Source: CAVQSS01 sp963746605 (GTDB taxonomy: Bacteria > Desulfobacterota > RBG-13-43-22). From it: a stretch of DNA of 64,000 nt. The notes below the pieces were generated by a model. The model worked only from the letters and a program-made list of their open reading frames with translations. It was not told the DNA's origin and did no database searches. This document shows positions 35,161 through 44,573 of this stretch, one piece after another (positions within the stretch are counted from its first letter, which is position 1; each line of letters starts with the position of its first letter). Both the position numbers and the translations under genes were made by a program. The stretch spans positions 62,001 to 126,000 of the forward strand of contig CAVVCH010000051.1 of assembly GCA_963746605.1 (NCBI GenBank), read 5' to 3'.

Positions 35161-38100
35161 TTAAATGGCCCGGATCATGGCGTTCACTTGTTTGTCACGG
35201 AAGTGGGCCAGAGAAGCCGCCCCTGTCGGACAGGCCACATTACAGGCCCCACATCCGGTGCAGAGGGCTTGGGCGACCATTGCCTGCTTTCGGCTACCCT
35301 TTATTTCCGTAACTTTTATGGCTCCAAAAAGACAGGTCTGTTCACACTCACCGCAGGCGCGGCAGAAGGCCCCGTCAACTTCGGTCATGACCCCTTCGGT
35401 GACGATTTCTTTCTGGGACAGAATGGTCATTGCCCTGGCTACAGCCCCTTGGGCTTGAGCGATGGCGTCATTGGCAAACTTGGGGCCTTGGGCCAACCCG
35501 CAAAGAAAGAACCCGGCGGTGGCAAAATCCAGCGGTCTCAGCTTGGGATGAGCTTCAAGGAAGAAGCCATCCTGATCCAGCGGCAGCCGCAGGAGTTCAG
35601 CCAATTCCTGGCCTGTTTCCCGGGGCCGGATAGCCGCACTCAGGACCAGCAGATCAGCCTCCAGACGGATGGTCCGAGCCAGACCGGCATCAAACAGGAA
35701 AACCTGCAGACCCTCTCCATTGGCCGCCACTTGCGGCTTTTGCCCGGCTTCGAAGCGAAAAAATCGCACCCCCTGTTTCCGGGCCTCCTGATATCGAATT
35801 TCTTTGAACCCGAAGGTCCTCATATCTCGATAGAGAACCGAAATTTCTGCCTGGGAATTGAGTTCTTTGAACTTTAGACTGTTCTTTACCGCCGCCGAGC
35901 AGCAGACCCGACTGCAGTATGAATGTTCAGGTTCCCGAGACCCGACACACTGGATCATGATCACCTTGCGAAACTGCCTGGCCTGATCGGGCTTTAAGAC
36001 AATCAGGTTCTCAAATTCTTTTTGGGTCACCACTTGAGGATGCTGCCCATAAAGATACTCGGTCGGTTTATATTCCTGTCCACCGGTGGCCACAATCACC
36101 ACGCCGTGGGGGATCTCTTCTTCCCGGCCCTGAAAGGATAAAGTCGAAGTGAAATTCCCGCAACTTCCCGTCATGGAAACCAACCGGGTCCCCCGGTAAA
36201 CGGTAATGAGAGGGTCATTTTCCACCTGCCCAATGAGTTCTCCAACATAGTGAGCGGGGTCGGCTCCTTGATCATCGGTGTAGAAAAGATCCCTGGCGTT
36301 TCCCCCCAGTTCGTCCGTTGCCTCCACCAGAACGGCCGGATATCCCTGTTCGGCAACCGACTTGGCGGCAGTAAGCCCGGCCAAGCCGCCTCCCACAATG
36401 AGCGCCCGCTGGACTACCGGAGAAGAAAAGCCCTGGAGTGGCTCCAGGAGTGCCGAACGCGAAACCGACATGCGGACCAGGTCTTTGGCCTTGTTCGTTG
36501 CCAAAGCCGGCTCGGCCTGATGGACCCAGGCATCCTGTTCCCGAATGTTGGTCAGCTCGAAAAGATAGGGATTGAGCCCAGCCTCTTTCAAGGTATTCCG
36601 GAAAAGCGGTTCATGGGTTCTCGGCGTGCAGGAAGCAACGATGACCCGGTTGAGTTGATATTCCTGGATGATCCGCTTGATCTCCTTTTGCTGGTCCGTC
36701 GAACAGGCAAACAGACAGTGAGAGGCCCAGACCACATTGGGGAGTGACTTGGTATAAGCCGCTACTTCTTCTACGTTCACCACACCGGCGATGTTAATAC
36801 CACAGTGACAGACGAAAACGCCGATGCGTGGCTGCTCCCCTTTGACCCCCCTTTCCTCAATCCTGGGAGGATTGGAAATGAGCGATCCTCGGACCTCGGA
36901 CAAAAGGGCCGTGGCCCGGGCAGCGGCACTGCTGCCCTGCTGGATCGTGTCAGGGATATCCTTTGGTGCCCGGGCAACACCGCTGACATAAATCCCTTTT
37001 CTGGTAGTTGAAATGAGATCCAGAGGATCCCGGGCCACAAAGTTGTATTCGTTCAAGCCAATGCCGATCCGTTTAGCCAGTTCAATGGTCGATGGATGGG
37101 GACAAAGCCCTATGGAAAGCACCACCAGGTCGAACTCTTCCTGCTGCCTGTTCTGCTGCTCATCCACGTAATTAATCTGGAGCCGGTCGGTTTCCGGAAC
37201 CGGAAGCACTCGAGATACCATTGACCTGACATAACGAACACCATCTTCGTCCCGGGCCCGGTCATAGAAGCGGTCAAAACCCTTTCCATGAGCCCGGACA
37301 TCGATATAAAAAATAGTCGTCTCTGCGTCGCGGATATGTTCTTTAGTAATCATGGCCTGCTTGGTAGCCACCATGCAGCAGACGGAAGAACAATAATCCC
37401 GGCCAAGGCTCTGATCCCGTGATCCCACACACTGGATCCAGGCCAGACGCTGAGGGGTCTTAGCATCGGAGAGGCGTTGGATATGACCCTGAAAAGGCCC
37501 AGCGGCCGAGAGAATACGCTCGTAGTCGAGACTCGTCACGATGTTCGGCCACAGCCCATAGCCATACTCGGGTTTTAAACGGGCATCAAAAGGTTGGAAG
37601 CCTCCGGCCAGGATGATTGAACCGGTGTCGATTTTGATAAATTCGTCTTTTTGGTCAAATTGAATAGCCTGGTTCTGGCAAACCTTTTCACAAATACGGC
37701 ATTTCCCTTTGGTAAAATAACGGCAGTGTTCTTTATCGATGGTATAGAGGAGCGGGACCGCCTGGGGGAAAGGGATATAGATGGCCCGACGTTCGCTTAG
37801 TCCGCTATTGAAGGGATCCGCTACCTTGACCGGACACTTGGCCGCACAGAGGCCGCAGCCGAGGCATCTTTGCGGGTCCACTCCCCGGGCCTTCTTCCTG
37901 ACGGTTGCCTGGAAATGCCCGGGTTCCCCCGAGAGGTCAAGCAGTTCGGAGTAAGCGAGGATATCGATATTGGGGTGGTTGGCTAGTTCGACTAATTTAG
38001 GACCCATCATGCAGGAGGAGCAGTCGTTGGTGGGGAAGGTCTTATCAAGCCTGGCCATGACCCCGCCGACACTGGGTTGCTCTTCGAGGAGATAGACTTT

Positions 38101-38193
38101 GAAGCCGGAATTAGCCATATCCAAAGCGGCCTGGATGCCGGCGATCCCCCCCCCCACTACGGTTACTGCTCCGATTTTCCCTAGCGGTCCCAT
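35161..38193 (-). CDS. hdrA: HdrA-like flavoprotein, long form without selenocysteine
   Basis: A 1,010-residue HdrA with two FAD modules. N-terminal VVGGGIAGIQAALDMANSGF; FPTNDCSSCMMGPKLVE near residue 60 (Cys, not UGA, at the position used for Sec in the other copy); ferredoxin motifs CLGCGLCAAKCP and CRICEKVCQ; IQCVGSRDQ and YCSSVCCMVATKQA; then a second half with VFVCHCGINIAGV, VVASCTPRTHEPLF, a second FAD motif IVGGGLAGLTAAKS, YCSRVCCSAAVKNS and two C-terminal [4Fe-4S] motifs CRACGECEQTC and CTGCGACNVACP. The reading frame is intact. HdrA is the site of flavin-based electron bifurcation in methanogens and many sulfate reducers. It stands between hdrB (71-base gap) and mvhD. BamE of benzoyl-CoA reductase is an alternative relative. 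Confidence 0.93.
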   Translation of the reverse strand: MGPLGKIGAVTVVGGGIAGIQAALDMANSGFKVYLLEEQPSVGGVMARLDKTFPTNDCSSCMMGPKLVELANHPNIDILAYSELLDLSGEPGHFQATVRKKARGVDPQRCLGCGLCAAKCPVKVADPFNSGLSERRAIYIPFPQAVPLLYTIDKEHCRYFTKGKCRICEKVCQNQAIQFDQKDEFIKIDTGSIILAGGFQPFDARLKPEYGYGLWPNIVTSLDYERILSAAGPFQGHIQRLSDAKTPQRLAWIQCVGSRDQSLGRDYCSSVCCMVATKQAMITKEHIRDAETTIFYIDVRAHGKGFDRFYDRARDEDGVRYVRSMVSRVLPVPETDRLQINYVDEQQNRQQEEFDLVVLSIGLCPHPSTIELAKRIGIGLNEYNFVARDPLDLISTTRKGIYVSGVARAPKDIPDTIQQGSSAAARATALLSEVRGSLISNPPRIEERGVKGEQPRIGVFVCHCGINIAGVVNVEEVAAYTKSLPNVVWASHCLFACSTDQQKEIKRIIQEYQLNRVIVASCTPRTHEPLFRNTLKEAGLNPYLFELTNIREQDAWVHQAEPALATNKAKDLVRMSVSRSALLEPLQGFSSPVVQRALIVGGGLAGLTAAKSVAEQGYPAVLVEATDELGGNARDLFYTDDQGADPAHYVGELIGQVENDPLITVYRGTRLVSMTGSCGNFTSTLSFQGREEEIPHGVVIVATGGQEYKPTEYLYGQHPQVVTQKEFENLIVLKPDQARQFRKVIMIQCVGSREPEHSYCSRVCCSAAVKNSLKFKELNSQAEISVLYRDMRTFGFKEIRYQEARKQGVRFFRFEAGQKPQVAANGEGLQVFLFDAGLARTIRLEADLLVLSAAIRPRETGQELAELLRLPLDQDGFFLEAHPKLRPLDFATAGFFLCGLAQGPKFANDAIAQAQGAVARAMTILSQKEIVTEGVMTEVDGAFCRACGECEQTCLFGAIKVTEIKGSRKQAMVAQALCTGCGACNVACPTGAASLAHFRDKQVNAMIRAI

Positions 38194-38264
38194 TGGTCCA
38201 ATTCCTTGGTATGGTTGAATTGATCAGATCAAATGGTAAAAATTTGTTCCTTCATTCAGGTGCG

Positions 38265-39128
38265 TTATTCAGCCAGGAGTCCGAGTTCTCGAAGCAAAGG
38301 CCTGGGATCCTTAAAGTGCCGGGAAAGCCAGTCTTTGACGTCCCTCAACCCACAGGCCAGGCCGATTAATTCCGTGAAATAGAAGATAGGCAGGCCAAAA
38401 GGCCTGTCTGTCTCCGCTTCAATTTTATCCTGATACATATCGAGATTGGCCTGACACATCTGGCAGGAGACAACCATGCCCTGGGCGCCGACGCGCTGAG
38501 CCATCTCATAGAGCTGCCCGACCATCCGGTAACCCATGTCAGGACGGGAGATCATCAGACTCGCTCCGCAGCAGTCTGTCTTCAATGGCCAGGGAATGGG
38601 CCTGCCGCCAAGGGACTCAATGATACGATCCAGGCTCCGGGGGTTCTCCCAGTCCATGGCCCCGGTGACCTGGGGTGGGCGACTGGCCAGGCAGCCATAG
38701 TAGCAGACGACCTGAAGACCTTCGAGGGGTTTCTGCACGCCTGCGCTAATTTTTTTCAGCATCTCTTCCGTGGCCAGGAAATTAGCCAGGTCCCAAATCG
38801 TCGGGATTGCAGAAACAAGCCGGATTTCATTTTTCTGGCCTTCTTCTTCCTGCAGTGCCCAGACTGCCGCCTTTAAACGATTAAAGCAAAGGGGGCAAGG
38901 GACGAGCATATCGGAATTCGGGACACTTCCGGCCAACTTCAGGTTGCGACTGGCCAGCTCGATGCTGGCTTTATGGTCGACGCTGTGGGCCGCCGTGGCC
39001 CCGCAGCAGTTCCAATCAGGTACTTCCTCCAAGTCGATGGCCAGAGAAGTGCACACACTGCGGATCGAATCAGCATAATCCCGAGCCGTGCCTTCCAGAG
39101 AACATCCAGGGTAGTAGGTCACCTTCAT
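38265..39128 (-). CDS. hdrB: Heterodisulfide reductase subunit B-like protein
   Basis: A 287-residue protein with two CCG domains. It opens MKVTYYPGCSLEGTARDYAD and holds WNCCGATAAHS, PCPLCFNRLK, YYGCLASRPP, KTDCCGASLM and VSCQMCQANLDMY, the cysteine pattern (CX31-39CCX35-36CXXC twice) that binds the noncubane clusters and performs disulfide chemistry in HdrB. Length matches the family. It is preceded by hdrC after 2 bases (HdrC stop at 39131, this start at 39128), so the two are probably coupled, and is followed by hdrA. In non-methanogens the substrate is unknown; the role may be electron transfer to another disulfide or to a metabolic enzyme. Confidence 0.93.
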   Translation of the reverse strand: MKVTYYPGCSLEGTARDYADSIRSVCTSLAIDLEEVPDWNCCGATAAHSVDHKASIELASRNLKLAGSVPNSDMLVPCPLCFNRLKAAVWALQEEEGQKNEIRLVSAIPTIWDLANFLATEEMLKKISAGVQKPLEGLQVVCYYGCLASRPPQVTGAMDWENPRSLDRIIESLGGRPIPWPLKTDCCGASLMISRPDMGYRMVGQLYEMAQRVGAQGMVVSCQMCQANLDMYQDKIEAETDRPFGLPIFYFTELIGLACGLRDVKDWLSRHFKDPRPLLRELGLLAE

Positions 39129-39130
39129 GG

Positions 39131-39778
39131 TCAGGATCCCGTTTTTTTAAAGGGACGAAGAATAGAACGTACTTCTTTTTTCCCCCTGATCGACTTGGGG
39201 AAGAGAGACAATCGCTTCATTTGGAACAACCGCCAGGCCATGTTTACTTCGTTCCACCAGGTGCCATTCTTAATCTTTTCCATCAACTGTCCACTCCGAA
39301 GGATATACATGAGGAAAAGGCGCCCTTCGAACACCCGTCCATTCTTCCGCACATTGTCGAGAAAGCTTTGATGGAGGGCGAGTATGTTGGGTTGCGCTAT
39401 CCAGACGCCTTCCTCAACGGCCAACTCTTTAAGGTGATCCATCATCTCCGCAATGCGAATGCCGTTCGGACAACGGGTGCTACAGGTTTCACAAGACGCG
39501 CAGACCCAGATGGTGCGGGAGCGCAGCACCTCCTCCTTTTGGCCGAGCAGGGTTAGGCGAATCACCTGATCGGGATAGAGGTCCATTGCGAACGAGGCGG
39601 GGCAGCCATTGGTGCATTTGCGACATTGGAAACATTGCCCGGCGTGGAACGGACCGGCGGCTTCCACCTTTTCAAGAAAGGAAAAATCCGGAATTAAAGC
39701 AGATGGATGCATGGCGACAATGCCCCCTAAGCGATCTTCACACCTAGATTTTTCTAAATGGTCGTTTTGCTGTTTCAC
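39131..39778 (-). CDS. hdrC: Heterodisulfide reductase subunit C-like protein
   Basis: A 215-residue (or 193-residue, if ATG 39712 is the start) ferredoxin-like protein, first gene of the Hdr/Mvh operon. Two [4Fe-4S] motifs are visible, CFQCRKCTNGCP (about residues 50-60) and CASCETCSTRCP (about 95-106). They would pass electrons from HdrA to HdrB. GTG 39778 and ATG 39712 both lack a strong ribosome-binding site; the longer form adds a hydrophilic, poorly conserved tail. The long upstream gap (480 bases) presumably carries the operon promoter. Confidence 0.9.
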   Translation of the reverse strand: MKQQNDHLEKSRCEDRLGGIVAMHPSALIPDFSFLEKVEAAGPFHAGQCFQCRKCTNGCPASFAMDLYPDQVIRLTLLGQKEEVLRSRTIWVCASCETCSTRCPNGIRIAEMMDHLKELAVEEGVWIAQPNILALHQSFLDNVRKNGRVFEGRLFLMYILRSGQLMEKIKNGTWWNEVNMAWRLFQMKRLSLFPKSIRGKKEVRSILRPFKKTGS

Positions 39779-40258
39779 AAACCAACATCATCCCCCCACC
39801 TAATAATGTGTTGCTTCTCCCCACTTCACTAGGCTCCCTCAGTCTTTCTCAGATAGCCTGTTCATCCATAGGGTATAAATATTATCAGCAAGAACGATGC
39901 CATGGAAGGGGCCAATCCTTTGATGGGAAATAACTAATAATTTCAAATGGAAGTCCAGTTTACAGCCCTATCCCATTCTTGTTGGCCAAAGGAATGTGTC
40001 AGCTTTTCTATAAGTGTGTGTTGACTTGGTGGAGACGGCCATTCGGGCCTACGATCCCTGTTTATCCTGCCCTACTCCTCTAATCGGGGTCATGTCGATT
40101 CAACTCTGGGTGCAGGATGTTCAGGGGAAGAAGATCAGACGGGAGGCCCGATAATCCTTTCCGTATTGACGGGGCTTCTGCTATAATCGGAATTCATTCG
40201 AGAGGGCTCGGAAAGGGGCCTTCTGTTTTTTTAAAAGGGGACAAGGATTGGAGGTGAC
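39779..40258. other. Divergent intergenic region between the Hdr operon and the Usp gene
   Basis: About 480 bases without a gene. It must contain the promoters for the minus-strand Hdr/Mvh operon and the plus-strand Usp gene. A TTGACG (40168) and a TATAAT (40184) near the Usp gene are only 10 bases apart and do not form a normal promoter. AT-rich sequence (ATAAATATTATC, near 39879-39890) could be part of the operon promoter on the other strand. Confidence 0.4.
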
Positions 40259-40732
40259 ATGGTTTCCCGAGTACTAGTAGCCGTGGACGGTTCATCTTTT
40301 TCGCTGCGGGCGGCCCTCTTGGGGGCCGGCATCCTTAACCGGGAAACTCCGGGTACCCTGACCCTGATCTATGTGGCCAAGGAGGCCGGCGACCTCGACT
40401 GGTTCCGCTTTCAGGGCCCGCTAAGCGATCTGAATCAGGTGGCCGCTGAAGAACGAGCGGCCCTGGATAAGACCTTCAAGGAGGGGCAGGAGGTCATGAA
40501 GGAGGCCCGAATATCCTGTGCCGAGTTGCTGAAAAGCAGACCGGTTCAGGTGGAAACGGTGGTCCACCATGGCGACCCGGCGGAACAGATTATTGATTTC
40601 GCCGAAAAGAGGCAATACGATCTGATTATTCTCGGATGCCGGGGAATCGGGCCTTTGCGCGGGGTCATTATCGGCAGTGTCAGCCAGAAGGTGCTGCACC
40701 GCAGTCAACGCCCGGTGCTGATCGTCAAATAG
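40259..40732 (+). CDS. Universal stress protein, single-domain
   Basis: A 157-residue UspA-family protein: RVLVAVDGSSFSLRAALLGA at the start, an alpha/beta core, and IILGCRGIGPLRGVIIGSVSQKVLHRSQRPVLIVK at the end, split here as IILGCRGIGPLRG and GSVSQKVL. The GxxG-x9-G(S) pattern is that of ATP-binding Usp proteins. The start ATG has a good ribosome-binding site (GGAGGTGAC). It is followed after 17 bases by the phosphate cotransporter gene and probably cotranscribed with it. A role in stress survival is inferred from the family only. Confidence 0.9.
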   Translation: MVSRVLVAVDGSSFSLRAALLGAGILNRETPGTLTLIYVAKEAGDLDWFRFQGPLSDLNQVAAEERAALDKTFKEGQEVMKEARISCAELLKSRPVQVETVVHHGDPAEQIIDFAEKRQYDLIILGCRGIGPLRGVIIGSVSQKVLHRSQRPVLIVK

Positions 40733-40749
40733 AAGGACGCCTTTAGCCG

Positions 40750-42467
40750 GTGACTATCCCCTGGATAACTATTCTTTTCGGCCTGTTCGGCGGTATCGGG
40801 ATCCTGCTTTACGGGATCCAGGTTATGGGGGACGGGTTGCAGAAAATCCTGGGGAAGCAGCTCCGCCGGCTGCTGGAGTCGGTGACCCGGAGGCCCCTCT
40901 TGGGGGTCCTGGCCGGAGTCGTCCTAACCATTCTTTTCCAAAGCAGTACCGCTACTACCGTCATACTGGTGGGGTTGTCCAATGCGGCGGTTATTACCCT
41001 GCGCCAATCCATGCCGGTGATTCTGGGGGCCGATATCGGCACCTCGGTCACCGCCCAACTGATCGCCCTGAAGTTCACGGAGTTATCGCTGCTGATAGTG
41101 GGGATCGGAGCCCCCATCGTCTTTTTTGCCAAGCAGGAACGGCACCGTCGAATCGGTCAGGCGACTATGGGCTTCGGACTGTTATTCCTCGGTTTGAAAA
41201 TCGTGGGGGACAGCCTTCAGCCTCTTCAGAAGGTCCCGGAGTTTACCAGGTTTCTACTTTTAGCCAGCCAATATCCGATAGCGGCCTTAGTGGTTTCATC
41301 GATCGTCACCTTCTTGATCCACAGCAGTGCGGCGGTGCTGGGGATCATTATGGTTCTGTCCAGCTACCACCTCATTGATCTCCCCGGAGCCATCTATCTC
41401 CTCTTAGGCTGCAACGTGGGGACATCTTTCACCGCTCTGTTGTCTAGTATCGGCTCCCGACGGGAGGCGCAGCGGGTGGCCCTGGCCCATTTTTTTTCCA
41501 AGCTGGGAGGTACGGTTCTTTTTTTCCCCTTGGTCTCCTGGTATGCGTCCTTTTTGGCCTCCCTGACTCCCAACCATTCGTTCCAGGTGTCGAATGCCCA
41601 TACTTTTTTCAATATGGGATTAGCGGTAATCTTCCTGCCGTTCAGCCGCTGGGGAAGCCAACTCCTGGAGTGGCTGCTGCCGGACAAAAGGATCCCGGAA
41701 CTGGAACCCAAATTTCTGCGCGAGGAAGTCATTAATCTGCCGGCGGTGGCCATCGGCCTGGCGCATAAGGAAACGGTGCGCCTCTCCGCCGGGGCCCTGC
41801 GGATGCTCTGGTACACGGAAAGGACGATCACTCAGGGGAAAAGGCATTTCTTGGACCGGATCGCCCATCAAGAGCGGGTGATGGATGTGCTCTTTAAGGC
41901 CGCCGTAGAGTATCTGACCCGGGTCCTGCGGCAACCGTTGAGCAGCGAGGAGCACGAATACGCCATCGGCTTGATCCATGTCCTGGATAATCTGGAGAAG
42001 ATTAGCGACATCATCGAAAGGGATATAAAATACCGGATCGAGACCAAGCTGGCGGACAGGACCCAGTTCTCTCCTCAGGGAGAAACGGAATTGGTGAATA
42101 CGTTCATCGGGTAATCGACCAGTTACGCCTGACCCACAAAGGGTTGGTTCAGAACGATTATTATCTGGCCGAAGAGGCGGTGACGGCCCAGCCCCGGATC
42201 AGCGCCCTGATCCGGGAGTATCGCCAAAACCATATTCACCGCTTGACCGAGGGAGTCAAGGAAAGTGAGGAGACCAGCAACCTGCACCTGGAGCTGCTGA
42301 ACAGTTACCAGCAGATCAGTGAGATTGGCCGGGACATCTCCTTTGCTATTATGGAGGAATTGAGCCGGGGAAAGAGCTGTTTGGAACCTCCCAGGAGAAA
42401 GGCCGATTTCTCTGAATCCTCCACTCCGGTTACGGTTGCCGGGGAACCGTCCGTGGCCCCATCCTAA
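40750..42467 (+). CDS. Na/Pi cotransporter family protein with PhoU-like C-terminus, frameshifted
   Basis: An integral membrane protein of the NptA/YjbB type that would move phosphate with sodium. From GTG 40750 it shows two copies of the NaPi motif in which glutamine-serine-threonine are central: ILFQSSTATTVILVG and FLIHSSAAVLGIIM, with hydrophobic helices between. From about residue 340 a PhoU-like helical domain begins (RLSAGALRMLWYTERTI). A one-base slip near 42100 splits off the last 120 residues, which continue VHRVIDQLRLTHKGLVQNDYYL and end at 42467. The joined length of about 570 residues is usual. Family members can import or export phosphate. Downstream of Usp, same strand, likely one transcript. 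Confidence 0.88.
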
Positions 42468-42523
42468 GTCAAAGCTATAGAAAAAATCTATTTCGGAGGC
42501 CTGATATTCGTATCATTTCCTAT

Positions 42524-42552
42524 TTGACTCCCTCCCGGGCGTACCCTATAAA
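42524..42552 (+). promoter_or_regulatory. Predicted sigma-70 promoter of yedF
   Basis: TTGACT (42524-42529) and TATAAA (42547-42552) are separated by exactly 17 bases, close to consensus. Transcription would start near 42560, about 40 bases before the yedF ATG, which has a GAGAGGGA ribosome-binding site. Confidence 0.7.
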
Positions 42553-42600
42553 TTAGAGCAACAAATCCAGATAATAAATCAATCTGTTCGAGAGGGATTA

Positions 42601-43197
42601 ATGGAAATTTTGAATTGCCGCGGTCTGTCTTGTCCCCTCCCGGTCACTGAAACCCGGGATTACCTCGAAAATCATGCCCAGTTGAATTGCTTTCAGGTCC
42701 TGGTGGACAATCCGGCCTCAGCGGAAAACGTCAAGAGGTTCTTGGAAAACCGGGGCTTCGGGGTCAATGTGGAGACCGCCGGACCGGACTTTCGGATCAA
42801 CGCCGAAAGAGCAGGCGGTGCGAGCTGCGAAACCGTCGTCCAAGAATTGATTCAGGGCGTTCAGAAAACGATTATCTTGGTTTCCAAGGACAAATTGGGG
42901 GCGGGGGATGATTACCTGGGCGGCCAGCTCATGCTCAATTTTCTGAAAACCCTGAAGGAGATGGGTAGCCAGCTCTGGCGCCTGGTTTTCCTGAATTCCG
43001 GGGTGAAACTGACTATCGAAGGTGCGGAATCCCTGCCGCTCATCCAGGATCTGGCCGGGCAAGGCGTATCGGTTTTGGTCTGCGGTACCTGCCTGAATCA
43101 TTTCGGTTTGTTGGAACAGAAAAAGGTGGGTGAAACAACCAATATGCTGGATATCGTCACCAGCCTGCAGGTGGCGGATAAAGTTATCAGCTTTTAA
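42601..43197 (+). CDS. yedF: Sulfurtransferase-like selenium metabolism protein YedF
   Basis: A 198-residue protein with two parts. The N-terminal TusA-like domain has the persulfide-site motif RGLSCPLPVTETRDYL (Cys about residue 10). The C-terminal domain, DsrE-like, has IILVSKDKLGAGDDYLGGQL, VFLNSGVKLT and CGTCLNHFGL. This two-domain form is the YedF family that, by phylogenetic profile, is found almost only in genomes that make selenophosphate (SelD). Its precise chemistry is unproven. The gene has its own near-consensus promoter and stands alone on the plus strand, about 3 kb from the selenocysteine-rich Hdr/Mvh operon, and it supports reading the UGAs there as Sec. Confidence 0.9.
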   Translation: MEILNCRGLSCPLPVTETRDYLENHAQLNCFQVLVDNPASAENVKRFLENRGFGVNVETAGPDFRINAERAGGASCETVVQELIQGVQKTIILVSKDKLGAGDDYLGGQLMLNFLKTLKEMGSQLWRLVFLNSGVKLTIEGAESLPLIQDLAGQGVSVLVCGTCLNHFGLLEQKKVGETTNMLDIVTSLQVADKVISF

Positions 43198-43459
43198 ATC
43201 CTTCCGGTCCCCGATAAGAGCCATCGGAACTTGGTTGGCCGTTTCACGGGCAGCCAGGTTCCAAAGTTCCATGTACCGCAGCGTTCCCGCCTTTTTAATA
43301 GCTAGTCACCAAACCAGGCTTTTTAATTTGCTTGAAAAGTTTCAAGTGCTCGGGTAAATTTAACTGTTTGGGCTCAGGGTAAGAGAGATCAAGATCCCAA
43401 TCCGACCAAGGGTCGAACAAGACCCGGTATAGTCCATAATTACCTAAGCGAGGTTCGTA

Positions 43460-44554
43460 ATGATCCCTATCATGGGGCCCTTGATCGATCATCAGGAGAT
43501 CGACCGGGTCATGGATTGTCTGAATACGGGTTGGATTTCTTCCCAGGGAAAATATATTGGTTCCTTTGAAAAAGCGTTTGCGGAATTTTGCCAGACGCGT
43601 TTTGGAGTCGCCACCTCCAACGGGACCACGGCCTTGCATCTTTCCTTAGTGACCTTAGGGGTCGGTCCAGGGGATGAAGTCATCGTCCCGGCTTTAAGTT
43701 TTATTGCCACGGCCAACGTGGTGGTCCATGCCGGAGCCAAACCGGTTTTTGCCGATATCAGAGAGGAGACCTGGACGTTAGACCCGGAGCAGGTGGAATC
43801 GCAGATCACCGGGCGAACCAAGGCCGTCATCCCCGTTCATCTCTACGGGCATCCTGCTGATATGGCCCCCCTTTTGGAGTTGGCGGAGAGGCATCGATTT
43901 TGGGTTGTCGAGGATGCCGCTGAGGCCCATGGCGCCGAATATAACGGGAAAAAAGTAGGGGGCCTCGGGCATTTGGGCTGTTTCAGTTTTTACGGCAATA
44001 AGATCATCTCTACCGGGGAAGGGGGCATGATCGTAACCAACGATCCGGATTGGGCGGACCGGGCCCGCATCCTGCGAGACCACGGGATGTCCAGGGAGCG
44101 GAAATACTGGCATCCTCTGGTGGGGTTTAATTATCGCCTGACCAACGTCCAAGCCGCTATCGGGTTGGGCCAGATGACCAAACTGGAGGTCATCATAGAG
44201 AAAAAGAGGCAAATCGCCCGATATTACCACGAAAAGTTTGATGAGGTGCCGGGGATTGTCCAGCCCCCCGAGGCTTCCTGGGCCAAAAATGTCTTTTGGT
44301 TATATTCGATTCTATTGAAGCCGGAAGTCAATAAAAGCCGGGATGAATTGATTCACTTCCTGGACCGGGCCGGGGTGGAGTCCAGGCCCCTATTCTATCC
44401 CATTCACACCATGCCGCCGTATGTGGGAACCGGTTCCTTCCCGGTGGCCGAAAAAATTTCGGCCCGCGGGATCTCGTTGCCTTCGGGAGCCGGATTAACG
44501 TGGGGGCAGATCGACACCGTAGTGGCCCTGGTTCAGGAATTTATCGGCTCTTAG
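43460..44554 (+). CDS. DegT/DnrJ/EryC1/StrS-family sugar aminotransferase
   Basis: A 364-residue PLP enzyme that would transfer an amino group to a keto-sugar nucleotide. It starts at ATG 43460 and shows TSNGTTALHLSLVTLGVGPG (PLP phosphate binding), EDAAEAHGAEYNGKKVG and the Schiff-base Lys in FYGNKIISTGEGGM, followed by NYRLTNVQAAIGLGQM. This architecture is typical of enzymes making 4-amino- or 3-amino-sugars for glycans. The next two genes, a glycosyltransferase and a flippase-like membrane protein, fit a small surface-glycan or lipid-linked sugar module. The exact sugar cannot be told from the sequence. Confidence 0.92.
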   Translation: MIPIMGPLIDHQEIDRVMDCLNTGWISSQGKYIGSFEKAFAEFCQTRFGVATSNGTTALHLSLVTLGVGPGDEVIVPALSFIATANVVVHAGAKPVFADIREETWTLDPEQVESQITGRTKAVIPVHLYGHPADMAPLLELAERHRFWVVEDAAEAHGAEYNGKKVGGLGHLGCFSFYGNKIISTGEGGMIVTNDPDWADRARILRDHGMSRERKYWHPLVGFNYRLTNVQAAIGLGQMTKLEVIIEKKRQIARYYHEKFDEVPGIVQPPEASWAKNVFWLYSILLKPEVNKSRDELIHFLDRAGVESRPLFYPIHTMPPYVGTGSFPVAEKISARGISLPSGAGLTWGQIDTVVALVQEFIGS

Positions 44555-44573
44555 TTTTCAAAGGAGTTAGATC

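Noticed and set aside
37990..38060. Selenocysteine in the upstream HdrA (35161-38193)
   Set aside because: The corresponding site reads NDCSSC with normal Cys codons; the frame has no internal UGA.
40168..40189. TTGACG and TATAAT before the Usp gene as a promoter
   Set aside because: Only 10 bases separate the two hexamers; 16-18 are needed.
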